A stretch of 45,932 nt of DNA from Bacillota bacterium (GTDB lineage Bacteria; Bacillota; Dethiobacteria; DTU022; UBA8154), in assembly GCA_030656575.1 (NCBI GenBank), contig JAUSPO010000054.1, positions 1-45,932 of the forward strand, in the 5' to 3' direction. Within the stretch, counting starts at the first letter, position 1. Each line of letters starts with the position of its first letter. A program made the position numbers and the translations under genes. The notes beneath the pieces were generated by a model that did no database searches, was not told the DNA's origin, and was given only the letters and a program-made list of their open reading frames with translations. Below, piece after piece: positions 33,401 through 41,732 of the stretch.

Positions 33401-34873
33401 TCACTCTATTACCTTTGGCCTCATCGTTGGAAAGAGAATCACATCTCTAATTGAGGCAGAGTCGGTCAGGATCATAATAAGACGGTCGATACCTATTCCC
33501 AGCCCTCCCGTCGGAGGCATACCATACTCCAAAGCAGTAAGGAAATCTTCATCCATCATATGGGCTTCTTCATTACCCGCTGCACGTTTTTGTACCTGCT
33601 GCTCAAAACGTTCACGCTGGTCAATGGGATCGGTCAGTTCCGTAAAAGCGTTAGCTACCTCCTTACCGGCAATAAAAGTTTCAAACCTGTAGGTTAGACC
33701 AGGATCGTGCAGGCATCGCTTGGCAAGGGGTGAAACTTCAACAGGATAATCTTTCACAAAAACCGGCCCCCAGAGCCTGTCCTCGCAAAATCTCTCAAAA
33801 AAGGCAGCTATGATTTCCCCTTTTTTTTCAGTTCCTTTAGTTTCAATGCCGTGCTCTGCTGCTTTTTTCCTTGCTCCCGCATCATCGGGAATCGCCTTGA
33901 AATCCACGCCCGTAAACTCTTCTATAACTGCCTGAATATCCTTTCTCGCCCAAGGCAACGACAGGTCCAATTCTCTTCCCTGATAAATCAGCTTTGTTGT
34001 GCCCATAACTTCCTGTGCAGCCGAAGAGACAAGCACCTCTGTAAGATTCATCATATCTTCATAATCTGCGTTAGCCTGGTAGATCTCCACTGAAGTAAAT
34101 TCGGGGTTATGGTTGGTGGAGATACCCTCATTTCTAAAAATCCTACCCAGTTCAAAGACCTTTTCCATCCCACCTACGACTAACCTCTTCAGATGCAGTT
34201 CAGTGGCAATTCTTAAGTAGAGGTTAATATCAAGTGTATTATGATGAGTTATGAACGGCCGGGCGCTGGCGCCTCCAGTAACCGGGTGCATGACAGGCGT
34301 TTCAACCTCCAAAAATCCATCCTTTACCAAAGATTGGCGAATAAACTGGATAATTTTACTTCGTGCTATAAAAACTTTACGTACCTCGGGGCTGACGATT
34401 AGATCCACATATCTCTGGCGGTAACGCAGCTCCACATCCTTCAATCCATGCCATTTTTCCGGCAGAGGCCGCAGGGATTTCGATAAAAGTCTGAAAGAGG
34501 AAATATTTATGGTGGTTTCACCCACTTTCGTCTTAAAAACTTCCCCTGTTACACCGATGATATCACCTATATCTAATTCCTTGTATAAATCGTAAGGATC
34601 ACTGCCAACCCTGTCCTGCCTGATGTAGATCTGTATGGATCCCCCGGTATCCTGAATATGAGCAAAGCCAGCCTTACCATGACCTCTTTTAGTAAGAATC
34701 CGGCCCGAAAGACTAACTGTTTTATCATCTAATTCTTCAAATTTGCTGAGAACATCCTGTGACTGATGTGTCACCTCATATTTTTCCCCGTAAGGTTCTA
34801 CGCCCTTTTCCCGGAATTCCTTGAGCTTTTTATGTCTGAAAAAGAGTTGATCGCTTTGATGATCCTGAGACAT
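33401..34873 (-). CDS. lysS: Lysyl-tRNA synthetase, class II
   Basis: 490 residues. Charges tRNA-Lys. The N-terminal OB fold binds the anticodon ([20 protein letters not shown]). Motif 1 is [20 protein letters not shown], motif 2 [20 protein letters not shown], motif 3 [17 protein letters not shown]. The usual length. It is 35 bases downstream of greA in the same direction, a common Firmicute arrangement, so greA-lysS is one operon. GGAGG lies 12 bases before ATG, longer than usual. Confidence 0.97.
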   Translation of the reverse strand: MSQDHQSDQLFFRHKKLKEFREKGVEPYGEKYEVTHQSQDVLSKFEELDDKTVSLSGRILTKRGHGKAGFAHIQDTGGSIQIYIRQDRVGSDPYDLYKELDIGDIIGVTGEVFKTKVGETTINISSFRLLSKSLRPLPEKWHGLKDVELRYRQRYVDLIVSPEVRKVFIARSKIIQFIRQSLVKDGFLEVETPVMHPVTGGASARPFITHHNTLDINLYLRIATELHLKRLVVGGMEKVFELGRIFRNEGISTNHNPEFTSVEIYQANADYEDMMNLTEVLVSSAAQEVMGTTKLIYQGRELDLSLPWARKDIQAVIEEFTGVDFKAIPDDAGARKKAAEHGIETKGTEKKGEIIAAFFERFCEDRLWGPVFVKDYPVEVSPLAKRCLHDPGLTYRFETFIAGKEVANAFTELTDPIDQRERFEQQVQKRAAGNEEAHMMDEDFLTALEYGMPPTGGLGIGIDRLIMILTDSASIRDVILFPTMRPKVIE

Positions 34874-34908
34874 AGAATATATAAACCTCCGTCTTTGTTA
34901 TTTATGAT

Positions 34909-35382
34909 TTACTTAATCTCTAATATTTTATACTTAAAAATCCCTGCCGGAGTTTTAACCTCTACTTCCCCTCCCACAGCAGCGCCAAAAATGGCTCCGC
35001 CCACAGGTGATTCGTTCGAAATCTTATTATCCGAGGGATCCGATTCAGCAGAACCCACAATCGTAAACTCCAGTTCTTCATCGCTCCCTATTTCTTTCAA
35101 CACGACAGTGGAACCAAAACCCACCACTTCTTTGCTTACCTCATCATAGTCTATCAACCGTGCATTGCGAAGCATTTTTTCCAGGGTGATGATTCGCCCC
35201 TCGATAAATGCCTGTTCGTTTTTGGCATCCTCATACTCAGAGTTATCGCTTATATCCCCAAAGGAAATTGCGGTTTTTATTCGAGCAGCCACTTCACGCC
35301 GTCGTACTGATTTAAGATGGGTTAGTTCTTCCTCTAGTTTTTTTAAACCGTTATGAGTAAGGACCACCTCTTTTGAAAACAT
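34909..35382 (-). CDS. greA: Transcription elongation factor GreA
   Basis: 157 residues. Rescues backtracked RNA polymerase by stimulating transcript cleavage. The N-terminal coiled coil carries the acidic tip [20 protein letters not shown], where D and E residues hold the catalytic metal. The C-terminal FKBP-like domain ends [30 protein letters not shown] precedes ATG. It leads the greA-lysS operon. Confidence 0.96.
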   Translation of the reverse strand: MFSKEVVLTHNGLKKLEEELTHLKSVRRREVAARIKTAISFGDISDNSEYEDAKNEQAFIEGRIITLEKMLRNARLIDYDEVSKEVVGFGSTVVLKEIGSDEELEFTIVGSAESDPSDNKISNESPVGGAIFGAAVGGEVEVKTPAGIFKYKILEIK

Positions 35383-35493
35383 TCATCTCTCTCCTTTATA
35401 TTGACAATATTGTTCTCAGCAGGAAATTATATGTATACCCCTGGATATTTATTCCTTCAGAGCTTGACCTTGTTTTCGCATCAAAATAGGAAT

Positions 35494-35518
35494 AAGTGTC
35501 AAGTCAAGCTTGACACTT
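35494..35518. promoter_or_regulatory. Perfect palindrome upstream of greA
   Basis: AAGTGTCAAG and CTTGACACTT, ten bases each, around TCAAG. It lies 112 bases before greA and 101 bases after the AAR-like gene. No T-run follows on the minus strand, so an operator is as likely as a terminator. Confidence 0.5.
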
Positions 35519-35618
35519 TAAAGGCGTTAGACCTCATCTCGCAATTACCTTAAATTAAAAACTATTATAGACATATATCAATAATTTGTCAAATAAATTT
35601 TAATTTTATATTTTAATG

Positions 35619-36737
35619 TTACCTGGTGCTAACCATATGGGGAATAATGATACCCATTTTCTCCTTTTTTAAGCGGGCTTTTTCTTTAATACTTTCAATC
35701 ATTTCCGGTGTTACAGCCCTCTCAAAACTCCGGAAACCGGCAAGTTTAAAACCATGCTTTACAGCTAAAGCGTTAATCTCATCAATCTGGGAAACAGTCA
35801 TATCTCTACCCAGGGAGAAATTTTCATAACGTTTTTCCAGGGCAAGGATCATTGTTTCAGCCATACATGCATAAGACGTTTTGGGAGGAAACCCGAAATT
35901 CAAGTTAAAATTAACATCCCCGGGGACTTCCACAACTCCTCCTTCAATAATCAAAACGTCGTCTCTTTTCTCAGCTACCTTTACCGAAACATCCCGGGGT
36001 CTTGCCACATCACAGACTACTGCTCCCGGTTTAAGATCTTCAGGTTTGATGAGGCTGTCAGCTGCGCTGGAAACAGCGATTACGATATCCGCCCTTTTTA
36101 CTGCTTCTTCTACATTGGAAGTGACCTTAACAGCAAGACCGGTATCTCTTAAGATGCTCTCCGCAAGGTTCTCCATCCGTGAAACATTACGTGCAATTAA
36201 TGTCAGATAGTTAACCTTTCTGGCTAAAATGCGGGCGCAGACACTTCCTATTGAACCGGTAGCTCCAAGGATTGCAACTTCCGCTCGCTCCATATCTATA
36301 CCCATCAGTTTTGCTGCTTTTTCAGTCCCCTCCAGAGCCGTTGCAACGGTATAGCTGTTACCCGTTGTTACCGCAATATCCAGGTTGCGTGCAATTGTCA
36401 GACCGGCATCTCCCACAACAGCAGTCATGGCACCAAGCCCTACAATTTTTGCCCCAAGCTTTGCAGCTTTTCTCCCCGCTTTAATAATTTTTTTCATTGT
36501 TACCTCTGGAGGCAATTCCAGCATCTGCTGGGATGTGAGGAATAATCCAATGAAATACCCTTCCAGATCCCCATAAGGCGAAGATATACCTGTAATATCA
36601 GAAGTATGTATTGGAGGGATTAATCGGATTAGATTGTTAATAAGCGGTTCTGGCCAACTTCTCATAAACTTATACTTTTTAAAAATATCTTCCGTTGTAA
36701 GGGGGTGAATAATAAATGCAAATTTAGCTGATTCCAT
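35619..36737 (-). CDS. Acyl-ACP-reductase-like NAD(P)-dependent dehydrogenase
   Basis: 372 residues. The C-terminal motif SYACMAETMILALEKRYENF, then SLGRDMTV, closely resembles the FACMAESMLLEFEKWYTNFS motif of cyanobacterial fatty acyl-ACP reductase, whose cysteine is the catalytic nucleophile (Cys294 in Synechococcus). Here the cysteine is residue 291. EVAILGATGSIGSVCARIL is the Rossmann loop; LGAMTAVVGDAGLTIA and VTTGNSYTVATALEGT also match that family. In Firmicutes such genes are often labelled shikimate/quinate dehydrogenase, which this motif does not support. It ends the operon with the next two genes upstream; gaps are about 80 and 25 bases. The substrate is unknown; aldehyde formation from acyl thioesters is a hypothesis. 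Confidence 0.8.
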   Translation of the reverse strand: MESAKFAFIIHPLTTEDIFKKYKFMRSWPEPLINNLIRLIPPIHTSDITGISSPYGDLEGYFIGLFLTSQQMLELPPEVTMKKIIKAGRKAAKLGAKIVGLGAMTAVVGDAGLTIARNLDIAVTTGNSYTVATALEGTEKAAKLMGIDMERAEVAILGATGSIGSVCARILARKVNYLTLIARNVSRMENLAESILRDTGLAVKVTSNVEEAVKRADIVIAVSSAADSLIKPEDLKPGAVVCDVARPRDVSVKVAEKRDDVLIIEGGVVEVPGDVNFNLNFGFPPKTSYACMAETMILALEKRYENFSLGRDMTVSQIDEINALAVKHGFKLAGFRSFERAVTPEMIESIKEKARLKKEKMGIIIPHMVSTR

Positions 36738-36815
36738 AAGCTTTCCCGGTGGTTATAAATATATACACCGGCAAGCCTCCTTTCTTTACTTTAGAGAAAA
36801 ATGGTTTAAAAATAA

Positions 36816-37715
36816 TTACTGCAGATCCAAAATTCTTGGCTTAAAATCCAGTTCTTCGAGCAGGAATTGATACTCTTCCGGCTGCAGTTCCCCTTTATTT
36901 CCTGAATAAGCTACGAGTAAGGCTTCCATAACATTAGTTCCGAAAGATCTTCCTTCTATCTCAGGAGTAGTTGTAATCAGTTTTTTCACACCTTTTTCAC
37001 GGAGCATATCAATATCATCTGAAGTAACCGTGTTCGTGATTATAATCTTACCAGGCAGTTTTTCCGGCATATAACGCCTGATAAAATGAAAATCACCGGC
37101 AATAATATCAGCGTCCAGAAAGTAACGGGAATAACGTGGTTTGCTGCTCTCCTGTTGTTTCCCGGTGGGGTACAACATGGAAAAAGGTAAAAGTCGTACC
37201 ACTGGCACAATTATACGGGCAATGAACGCAAGGGTATCCAGAGATTTCAAGGGAAACGGCAGATTAAGAACAAAAACCAGGTCCCCGTAACTCATATCAC
37301 ATCCAGCCAGTTCTAAGCTTTCAGCCAACCCGAAACGGTCCATGGCACTTACAACCAAGGCTTTTTTCTTCCCCGATAGTATATCTGTTTCCTTGCTTAA
37401 AAAATCAATGACCCTTCTTTCCAGCGTATTCTTTAAACCTGAACCATCCAGGATAGGAGTAATCCGGGCCGCTTTTGCCACTTTCACAGCCTCTCTTAAT
37501 GTATAGCGGCGGTTAACAGCCTGGATATAAAGATCCATTCCACCAAGGCCAAAAGCATCTACCTTCCCGTCATTTTCCCTGATAAAACGAATCATTTTTT
37601 TCATGTCACCATCGGTACCTATCCGTTTTACCAAAAATGATTTTCCCATGAGATTAACTTCAGCTGCATGATCTCTTTTAGATGAGCCCAGGCTAATACT
37701 CACAACCTGTTTCAT
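36816..37715 (-). CDS. Conserved protein labelled quinate 5-dehydrogenase in relatives
   Basis: 299 residues; starts VVSISLGSSKRDHAAEVNLM and VKRIGTDGDMKKMIRFIREN, then DAFGLGGMDLYIQAVNRRYT and ITPILDGSGLKNTLERRVID. RSFGTNVMEALLVAYSG lies near the C-terminus. The alternating alpha/beta pattern suggests a Rossmann-like fold, but no clear GxGxxG nucleotide loop or known catalytic set is seen. I recall that related clostridial proteins are called quinate 5-dehydrogenase on weak grounds. It sits in the middle of a three-gene operon between the HTH regulator and the AAR-like dehydrogenase. GAAGG lies near ATG. Confidence 0.75.
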   Translation of the reverse strand: MKQVVSISLGSSKRDHAAEVNLMGKSFLVKRIGTDGDMKKMIRFIRENDGKVDAFGLGGMDLYIQAVNRRYTLREAVKVAKAARITPILDGSGLKNTLERRVIDFLSKETDILSGKKKALVVSAMDRFGLAESLELAGCDMSYGDLVFVLNLPFPLKSLDTLAFIARIIVPVVRLLPFSMLYPTGKQQESSKPRYSRYFLDADIIAGDFHFIRRYMPEKLPGKIIITNTVTSDDIDMLREKGVKKLITTTPEIEGRSFGTNVMEALLVAYSGNKGELQPEEYQFLLEELDFKPRILDLQ

Positions 37716-37740
37716 TTGGCCAACCTTCCTTCTCCTGCTC

Positions 37741-38292
37741 TTATTTCACTTTTCCTGGAATTACCTTATCGAGAGTTTCCCTGAAAATGTCAAGATTTAA
37801 AGAACAGTCTTCTGTGATGGGAGACTCGCCCAGTTCCAGAAAAACAAGCTCATTGTTGAGGAGCGCTTCACCTATCTTAAGCCAGCGTTTCGATCCAATA
37901 AGTATGACAATATCATAAACCTGCAGTTCAGTAATAAGATCCATTACCTGGTTAAAAAATTCTATAGCGCTCTTACCTTTTACGAGATCCCATCTTTCCT
38001 CTTCATCCATCAACCAGACATAGTCTACTCCCTTTTCCTCAGAAATTGTTTTTATCTGCTCCTTATTATCCAAAGGAAAACCAAACACTGCTATTTTTTT
38101 TCCTTTCCTTACCTCACCAATACTCTCCAGGCGCGAAATAAAGGTTCGGTCAAGATGGAGTACATTTGCGGCGTCCTGCTGAGATAAGCCTGACGATCGT
38201 AATTTCATTATTTTCCCAATACAGTCCTGAATTTTCCTCGTACTGATTATTTTTTCACCGATCCTAATAAGTTCTTCCGACAAATAGGTCAC
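37741..38292 (-). CDS. HTH-type transcriptional regulator with C-terminal sensing domain
   Basis: 183 residues. Residues 20-57 hold an XRE-like helix-turn-helix (KIMKLRSSGLSQQDAANVLH, LDRTFISRLESIGEV). After it comes an alpha/beta domain (KIAVFGFPLDNKEQIKTISE, VDYVWLMDEEERWDLV, YDIVILIGSKRWLKIGEALL) that may bind a ligand. It is the first gene of the operon with the two dehydrogenase-like genes, so it probably controls them. GAGGTGACC precedes ATG. The name of the C-terminal domain is not known to me. Confidence 0.75.
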   Translation of the reverse strand: MTYLSEELIRIGEKIISTRKIQDCIGKIMKLRSSGLSQQDAANVLHLDRTFISRLESIGEVRKGKKIAVFGFPLDNKEQIKTISEEKGVDYVWLMDEEERWDLVKGKSAIEFFNQVMDLITELQVYDIVILIGSKRWLKIGEALLNNELVFLELGESPITEDCSLNLDIFRETLDKVIPGKVK

Positions 38293-38404
38293 CTCAATTT
38301 TTCATAATCTTTCCGAGGTTGTGCACAATATTGTAAACATCTCTATTTTAGCAAAGAAATTCTGGAAAAACAACCCCCGAAACAAAAGGTAAATAAAAAA
38401 TAAA

Positions 38405-38432
38405 AAACAGCCAAGTTTGTTTGGCTGTTAAA
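38405..38432 (-). terminator. Terminator of the CooT-type gene
   Basis: AACAGCCAA pairs with TTGGCTGTT around GTTTG. On the minus strand TTTTTTATTTTTTATTT follows. It lies about 80 bases beyond the stop. Confidence 0.85.
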
Positions 38433-38511
38433 AATGCAGAAGTTGGAAATCTGAACTTGAAAGGACGGCTCGTGCATCTATTTCCATTCTTTAAATGGTG
38501 AATGTAAGCTT

Positions 38512-38700
38512 CTACTCTAAGACAATCTTATGTTCTTCCAGAAGAAGCTCTTTAATTTTGGCTTTAATTTTCTTTTGCTCTCCTAAAATGCCCTCCAGAT
38601 AGAGTTCTCCTTCCTTCTCTCCCGGCTTAAGAATGGTAACATCCTTCATGATCAGCTCTTCCTGTCCATCTTTTAACAAATATGCATTGGACTGACACAT
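38512..38700 (-). CDS. CooT family nickel-binding protein
   Basis: 62 residues starting MCQSNAYLLKDGQEELIMKD, with GELYLEGILGEQKKIKAKIK and VLE at the end. The MC start and the following SNAYL block are those of CooT, a dimeric SH3-like protein that binds one Ni(II) through Cys2 and helps load nickel into carbon monoxide dehydrogenase. Cys2 requires start ATG 38700. The ribosome-binding site GGAGGTGA is 27 bases away, with a perfect hairpin between (see 38707-38733). A TTG at 38715 would be better spaced but would add MDANV before the CQ and lose the family start. No CODH gene is in the window. Confidence 0.82.
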   Translation of the reverse strand: MCQSNAYLLKDGQEELIMKDVTILKPGEKEGELYLEGILGEQKKIKAKIKELLLEEHKIVLE

Positions 38701-38706
38701 CACATT

Positions 38707-38733
38707 GGCGTCCAAAGACGCCTCTCACCTCCT
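38707..38733 (-). promoter_or_regulatory. Hairpin between ribosome-binding site and CooT start
   Basis: On the minus strand AGGAGGTGAGA (38733-38723), then GGCGTC-TTTG-GACGCC (38722-38707), then six bases and ATG. Folding the 16-base hairpin brings the spacing from 27 to 11 bases, near normal. Translation may therefore need the fold, or may start at the TTG in the loop. Confidence 0.6.
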
Positions 38734-38769
38734 ATTTAATTGTTGGGTAGTTCCTTGCAAGTATACTCT

Positions 38770-39000
38770 TTAAAACAAAGAATGTTTTTTGGCCTTTTCA
38801 GAAACTAAAAATAATTCTTCTCTCGGTATATTGAGTGTTGCCGCCATTTTCTCAAGAAGTTCAGGCCTGGGTTCCTTTACTCCCCTTTCAATATTGCTAA
38901 GCTGGCTGGCAGAAAGATTCAGGTGTACGGCGAGCTGCTGCTGTGTCATTCTTTTCAACCTTCTCAACGCTTTGATACGGCTGCCGAGACTTGCAATCAT
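38770..39000 (-). CDS. XRE family transcriptional regulator
   Basis: 76 residues, one helix-turn-helix domain: SRIKALRRLKRMTQQQLAVH, LNLSASQLSNIERGVKEPRP, ELLEKMAATLNIPREELFLV. It is the size of a minimal XRE repressor such as those near CooT or metal genes, but its operator is not seen. ATG 39000 has GGGGTGAT upstream. It lies about 70 bases before the CooT gene, in the same direction, so it could share its transcript. Confidence 0.88.
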   Translation of the reverse strand: MIASLGSRIKALRRLKRMTQQQLAVHLNLSASQLSNIERGVKEPRPELLEKMAATLNIPREELFLVSEKAKKHSLF

Positions 39001-39084
39001 ATTATCACCCCGTTTATTAAGTAACTAAACCTTCGACATAAAAGGGGTAATTCCTGCATGAATCGCGGAAAAGCTCATTCTTTT

Positions 39085-40092
39085 TTAAAGTACCGGCAGG
39101 CATTCACTATTCACTGCCTCAGGATTTTCTGTTTCGAGATTCTCCCATTTACCGCATCGGCTCCCCGAGCGCGCAAGGATCCGCCCTTCACTGGAAATAT
39201 GAACTATTTCACAGCAGTTTGGGCAATCATTACATTCAAAACTACTTGCATTATACTGCAGATCACATACTGATAGACCACGAAAGTTAGAAAAACCTCT
39301 GGAACGGACAGCAGATTTGGCAAGGATAGCAGCTCCAATGGCTCCCATTACGCCGTAGTGGGAGGGGACAATAACTGGCATATCCAGGGCTTTCTCAATA
39401 GCCGCTTTGATGCCTGCATTCGCCGCTACTCCACCCTGGAAAAAAACCGGCGAGAGGATCTCCTTTCCCTTCCCCACATTATTAAGGTAGTTTCTTACCA
39501 GAGCATCACAGAGTCCGGCAATGATGTCATCAATTGTGTACCCCATCTGCTGTTTATGAACCATATCAGATTCTGCAAAAACGGAACACCTTCCTGCAAT
39601 CCGAACAAAATTTTTACTCTTTAATGCAAGGTTACCGAATTTCTCGATAGGGATATTTAACCGGGCCGCCTGGTGATCCAGAAACGAACCGGTGCCGGCA
39701 GCACAAACCGTATTCATAGCAAAATCTATCACAATGCCGTCGCGTAAAATAATTATCTTGGAATCCTGGCCCCCTATTTCAATTACGGTCTTCACGTCAG
39801 GCATGATATGTATTGCAGCAAGGGCATGACATGTAATCTCATTTTTCACAGTATCGGCGCCCAGAATTACTCCCGTAAGTGTTCGTGCGCTTCCTGTAGT
39901 CCCTGCCCCGCAAATCTCCACCTGTATTCCCCGAATCTTCTGCTCCATTTCCCGTAATCCCTGCTGAATTATCTTGATGGGCTGACCCTGTGTGCGAAGA
40001 TAAAGATCAGCCATAATCTCGTTGTCATTGTTCAAGAGAACCATGTTCGTGCTCACTGAACCAACATCAACACCTAAAAACGCTTTTTCCAC
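39085..40092 (-). CDS. (R)-2-hydroxyacyl-CoA dehydratase activase-like protein (BadF/HgdC)
   Basis: 335 residues. ASKHA-fold ATPase that couples ATP hydrolysis to electron transfer into 2-hydroxyacyl-CoA dehydratases or benzoyl-CoA reductases. FLGVDVGSVSTNMVLLNNDN is phosphate loop 1, GAGTTGSARTLTGVILGADT, TVIEIGGQDSKIIILRDGIV, and NTVCAAGTGSFLDHQAARLN with RIAGRCSVFAESDMVHKQQ hold the cluster cysteines (VCAAGTG and GRC). A C-terminal extension of about 65 residues adds FECNDCPNCCEI and SRCGKWE, a possible second metal site. It starts with GTG 40092 behind AGGAGG. No dehydratase subunit gene lies in the window. Confidence 0.93.
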   Translation of the reverse strand: MEKAFLGVDVGSVSTNMVLLNNDNEIMADLYLRTQGQPIKIIQQGLREMEQKIRGIQVEICGAGTTGSARTLTGVILGADTVKNEITCHALAAIHIMPDVKTVIEIGGQDSKIIILRDGIVIDFAMNTVCAAGTGSFLDHQAARLNIPIEKFGNLALKSKNFVRIAGRCSVFAESDMVHKQQMGYTIDDIIAGLCDALVRNYLNNVGKGKEILSPVFFQGGVAANAGIKAAIEKALDMPVIVPSHYGVMGAIGAAILAKSAVRSRGFSNFRGLSVCDLQYNASSFECNDCPNCCEIVHISSEGRILARSGSRCGKWENLETENPEAVNSECLPVL

Positions 40093-40211
40093 AGAATCCT
40101 CCTAAATGTACTTTTTTTTGCAGCCTACGCTGTAGAGCAAACAATTAACAGTAATCATTTAAGTATCCTTTACAAATACAGACCAAATTATTATGATAAG
40201 CCTGCAAAAAA

Positions 40212-40237
40212 AAGAAAGGACCCTCAAGACCTTTCTT
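40212..40237 (-). terminator. Terminator of the toxin-antitoxin transcript
   Basis: AAGAAAGG pairs with CCTTTCTT. On the minus strand TTTTTTTTGC follows. It lies about 300 bases after the mazF-like stop. Confidence 0.7.
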
Positions 40238-40253
40238 AAAAAAAGTTCTTTAT

Positions 40254-40305
40254 ATTTAAACCTTTAACCTTAAGGGTTTAAATGCAAGTTAATTAATTAA
40301 CTTGC
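40254..40305. repeat. Two adjacent palindromes
   Basis: ATTTAAACC (40254-40262) pairs with GGTTTAAAT (40275-40283). Directly after, GCAAGTT, AATTAATT, AACTTGC (40284-40305) is a perfect 22-base palindrome. They could bind a dimeric regulator or fold as hairpins. The region 40306-40537 holds no gene I trust; a possible relic is described under findings. Confidence 0.6.
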
Positions 40306-40537
40306 GTTCAATAGATAATACAAGAAGAAAAACAGCCAAGGTAAATAAATTCCAAGGTTGTTTTCTTTTCCCGATGCTATTCTGCTATGAAGATGAGCTT
40401 TTTCCTGTGAAATGAGAGCATCGCTGTGGGCGGGCGCCTTGAATGAGGGACAAGGTAGTAACGGTATTTTTTCAACAACCCGGATGAAACTCCCTACATT
40501 ACCATCGATATGCCTTTTGGCGCTGATACTTATCTGC

Positions 40538-40876
40538 TTATAGACCAATTAACATTCTAAGTCTATCTTCAACCAATGCTAAGCTTTCTGAAGACACTGT
40601 ACCCCAACGTTCAATTAATCTTTCAAGAGAAAGAGATCTGACGTCTTCACATTTGATATAACTTGTTTCTTCCAAACCGCCTTCTGGATGCATAATTTCA
40701 ACATGAAAAGGAATCCCTTTATTTTTTGTTGTAATTGGCAAAACGACAACAAGTCCTGCCGGACCGTGGTTAAATATATCAACTGATATAATCAAACAGG
40801 GTCTTTTCCCCGCTTGTTCATGTCCCCTAGCGGGATTAAGTTCTAGAGACCATATTTCCCCCCTGGAAGGTTTCAT
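40538..40876 (-). CDS. MazF/PemK family endoribonuclease toxin
   Basis: 112 residues from ATG 40876. RGEIWSLELNPARGHEQAGK, then RPCLIISVDIFNHGPAGLVV and VLPITTKNKGIPFHVEIMHP, are the MazF SH3-like fold; SYIKCEDVRSLSLERLIERW follows with the catalytic Thr/Ser zone. It cleaves mRNA at short sequences. Its ATG overlaps the antitoxin stop by four bases (ATGA), and the upstream in-frame codons to 40945 are antitoxin sequence in another frame. Long open frames hide this start. Confidence 0.9.
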   Translation of the reverse strand: MKPSRGEIWSLELNPARGHEQAGKRPCLIISVDIFNHGPAGLVVVLPITTKNKGIPFHVEIMHPEGGLEETSYIKCEDVRSLSLERLIERWGTVSSESLALVEDRLRMLIGL

Positions 40877-41130
40877 GATCCATCCCTCAGCCCGTCTTCG
40901 AGGGTAACATCCCATTCTTCCCTCTCCTTGATTTCCTCTTGCCATTTCTCAGTATTGTTTTTCAAAGCAGCATATGCTTTATTCGCTTCTATAAGAAACT
41001 GTTTCCTGCGATACTCTTCAACTGCTTTGTCTAATATTTCCTGCTTGGATTTGCCGGTCTGACTGGCAATTTCATTTATAATCTTATACGTTCTATCATA
41101 AATTCTGACATTGGTGCTACTCACAATCAT
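40873..41130 (-). CDS. Antitoxin of the MazF-type pair, ribbon-helix-helix
   Basis: 85 residues from ATG 41130, behind GGAAGAGAAG. IVSSTNVRIYDRTYKIINEI, ASQTGKSKQEILDKAVEEYR has the beta-strand and helix pattern of RHH (MetJ/Arc type) antitoxins, and the acidic tail (KEREEWDVTLEDGLRDGS) should wrap the toxin. It would dimerise and repress its own operon. Earlier in-frame codons up to 41271 have no ribosome-binding site. Confidence 0.85.
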   Translation of the reverse strand: MIVSSTNVRIYDRTYKIINEIASQTGKSKQEILDKAVEEYRRKQFLIEANKAYAALKNNTEKWQEEIKEREEWDVTLEDGLRDGS

Positions 41131-41460
41131 CACTTCTCTTCCTTTGCTACATATTAGTATACAATATTGTTGCTCAAAATGCAACAAAATATTCGTGACA
41201 TCATGAATTGACCAGAAATTCAGCAAAAGGAACCCTTTTAAAAAGGCTCCTTTTCTTAAGGTTTTCCACAATCAATCTACAAACCGCCTGGCCAGCCTGG
41301 CATATTCATCCTTCAGTAACTGCCAAGTTCCCCGTTTCAACCAGGTCTATCTTGAGAGAGAAGGATTTCTGCCGATCATTATTGTTGTTTCTTCACATAT
41401 TGTTTTCTCAACACTTTACACTGTCTTATGTTTAAGTTATAATGTAATAAATAATAACAT
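41131..41460. other. Intergenic, mostly without genes
   Basis: A hairpin AAAAGGA...TCCTTTT lies at 41224-41254. The minus strand near 41270-41340 has a short open stretch ending LLKDEYARLARRFVD, possibly the tail of a lost gene. The rest (41340-41460) is AT-rich and must hold the tRNA promoter, but no box is clear. Confidence 0.4.
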
Positions 41461-41537
41461 CGGGGCGTAGCGCAGCTTGGTAGCGCGCTTGGTTCGGGAC
41501 CAAGAGGTCGCGAGTTCGAATCTCGCCGCTCCGACCA
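41461..41537 (+). tRNA. tRNA-Pro (anticodon CGG)
   Basis: Acceptor CGGGGCG (41461-41467) pairs with CGCTCCG (41527-41533), then ACCA encoded. The anticodon arm CTTGG-TTCGGGA-CCAAG gives CGG. The T arm GCGAG-TTCGAAT-CTCGC is standard. It reads CCG proline codons. Confidence 0.97.
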
Positions 41538-41577
41538 AAGAATAACGGGGGTATTTGAGCCCCCGTTATTCTTTCTT
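41538..41577 (+). terminator. tRNA-Pro terminator
   Basis: AAGAATAACGGGGG (41538-41551) pairs with CCCCCGTTATTCTT (41560-41573), followed by TCTTTT. Confidence 0.85.
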
Positions 41578-41732
41578 TTATGCTCTTTTTTCATAGCAAA
41601 CAGCATAAGCTTTTGTTATAATTTAGTTGTGCTGCAAACATCATAAATCCTCTGTACATGTAAAAAATGCAAAGTTAATAATTCTATCTCGGCATATCTT
41701 AAAAATACTTTAACTATGGATTTTCTTTTTGA

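Noticed and set aside
40297-40548. Minus-strand frame of 83 codons after the mazF-like gene
   Set aside because: No ribosome-binding site, odd composition and it crosses the palindrome; the opposite strand gives a better, though broken, protein-like stretch.
41270-41340. Minus-strand scrap ending LLKDEYARLARRFVD
   Set aside because: Only about 20 codons after a stop, no partner sequence; too short to call a pseudogene.
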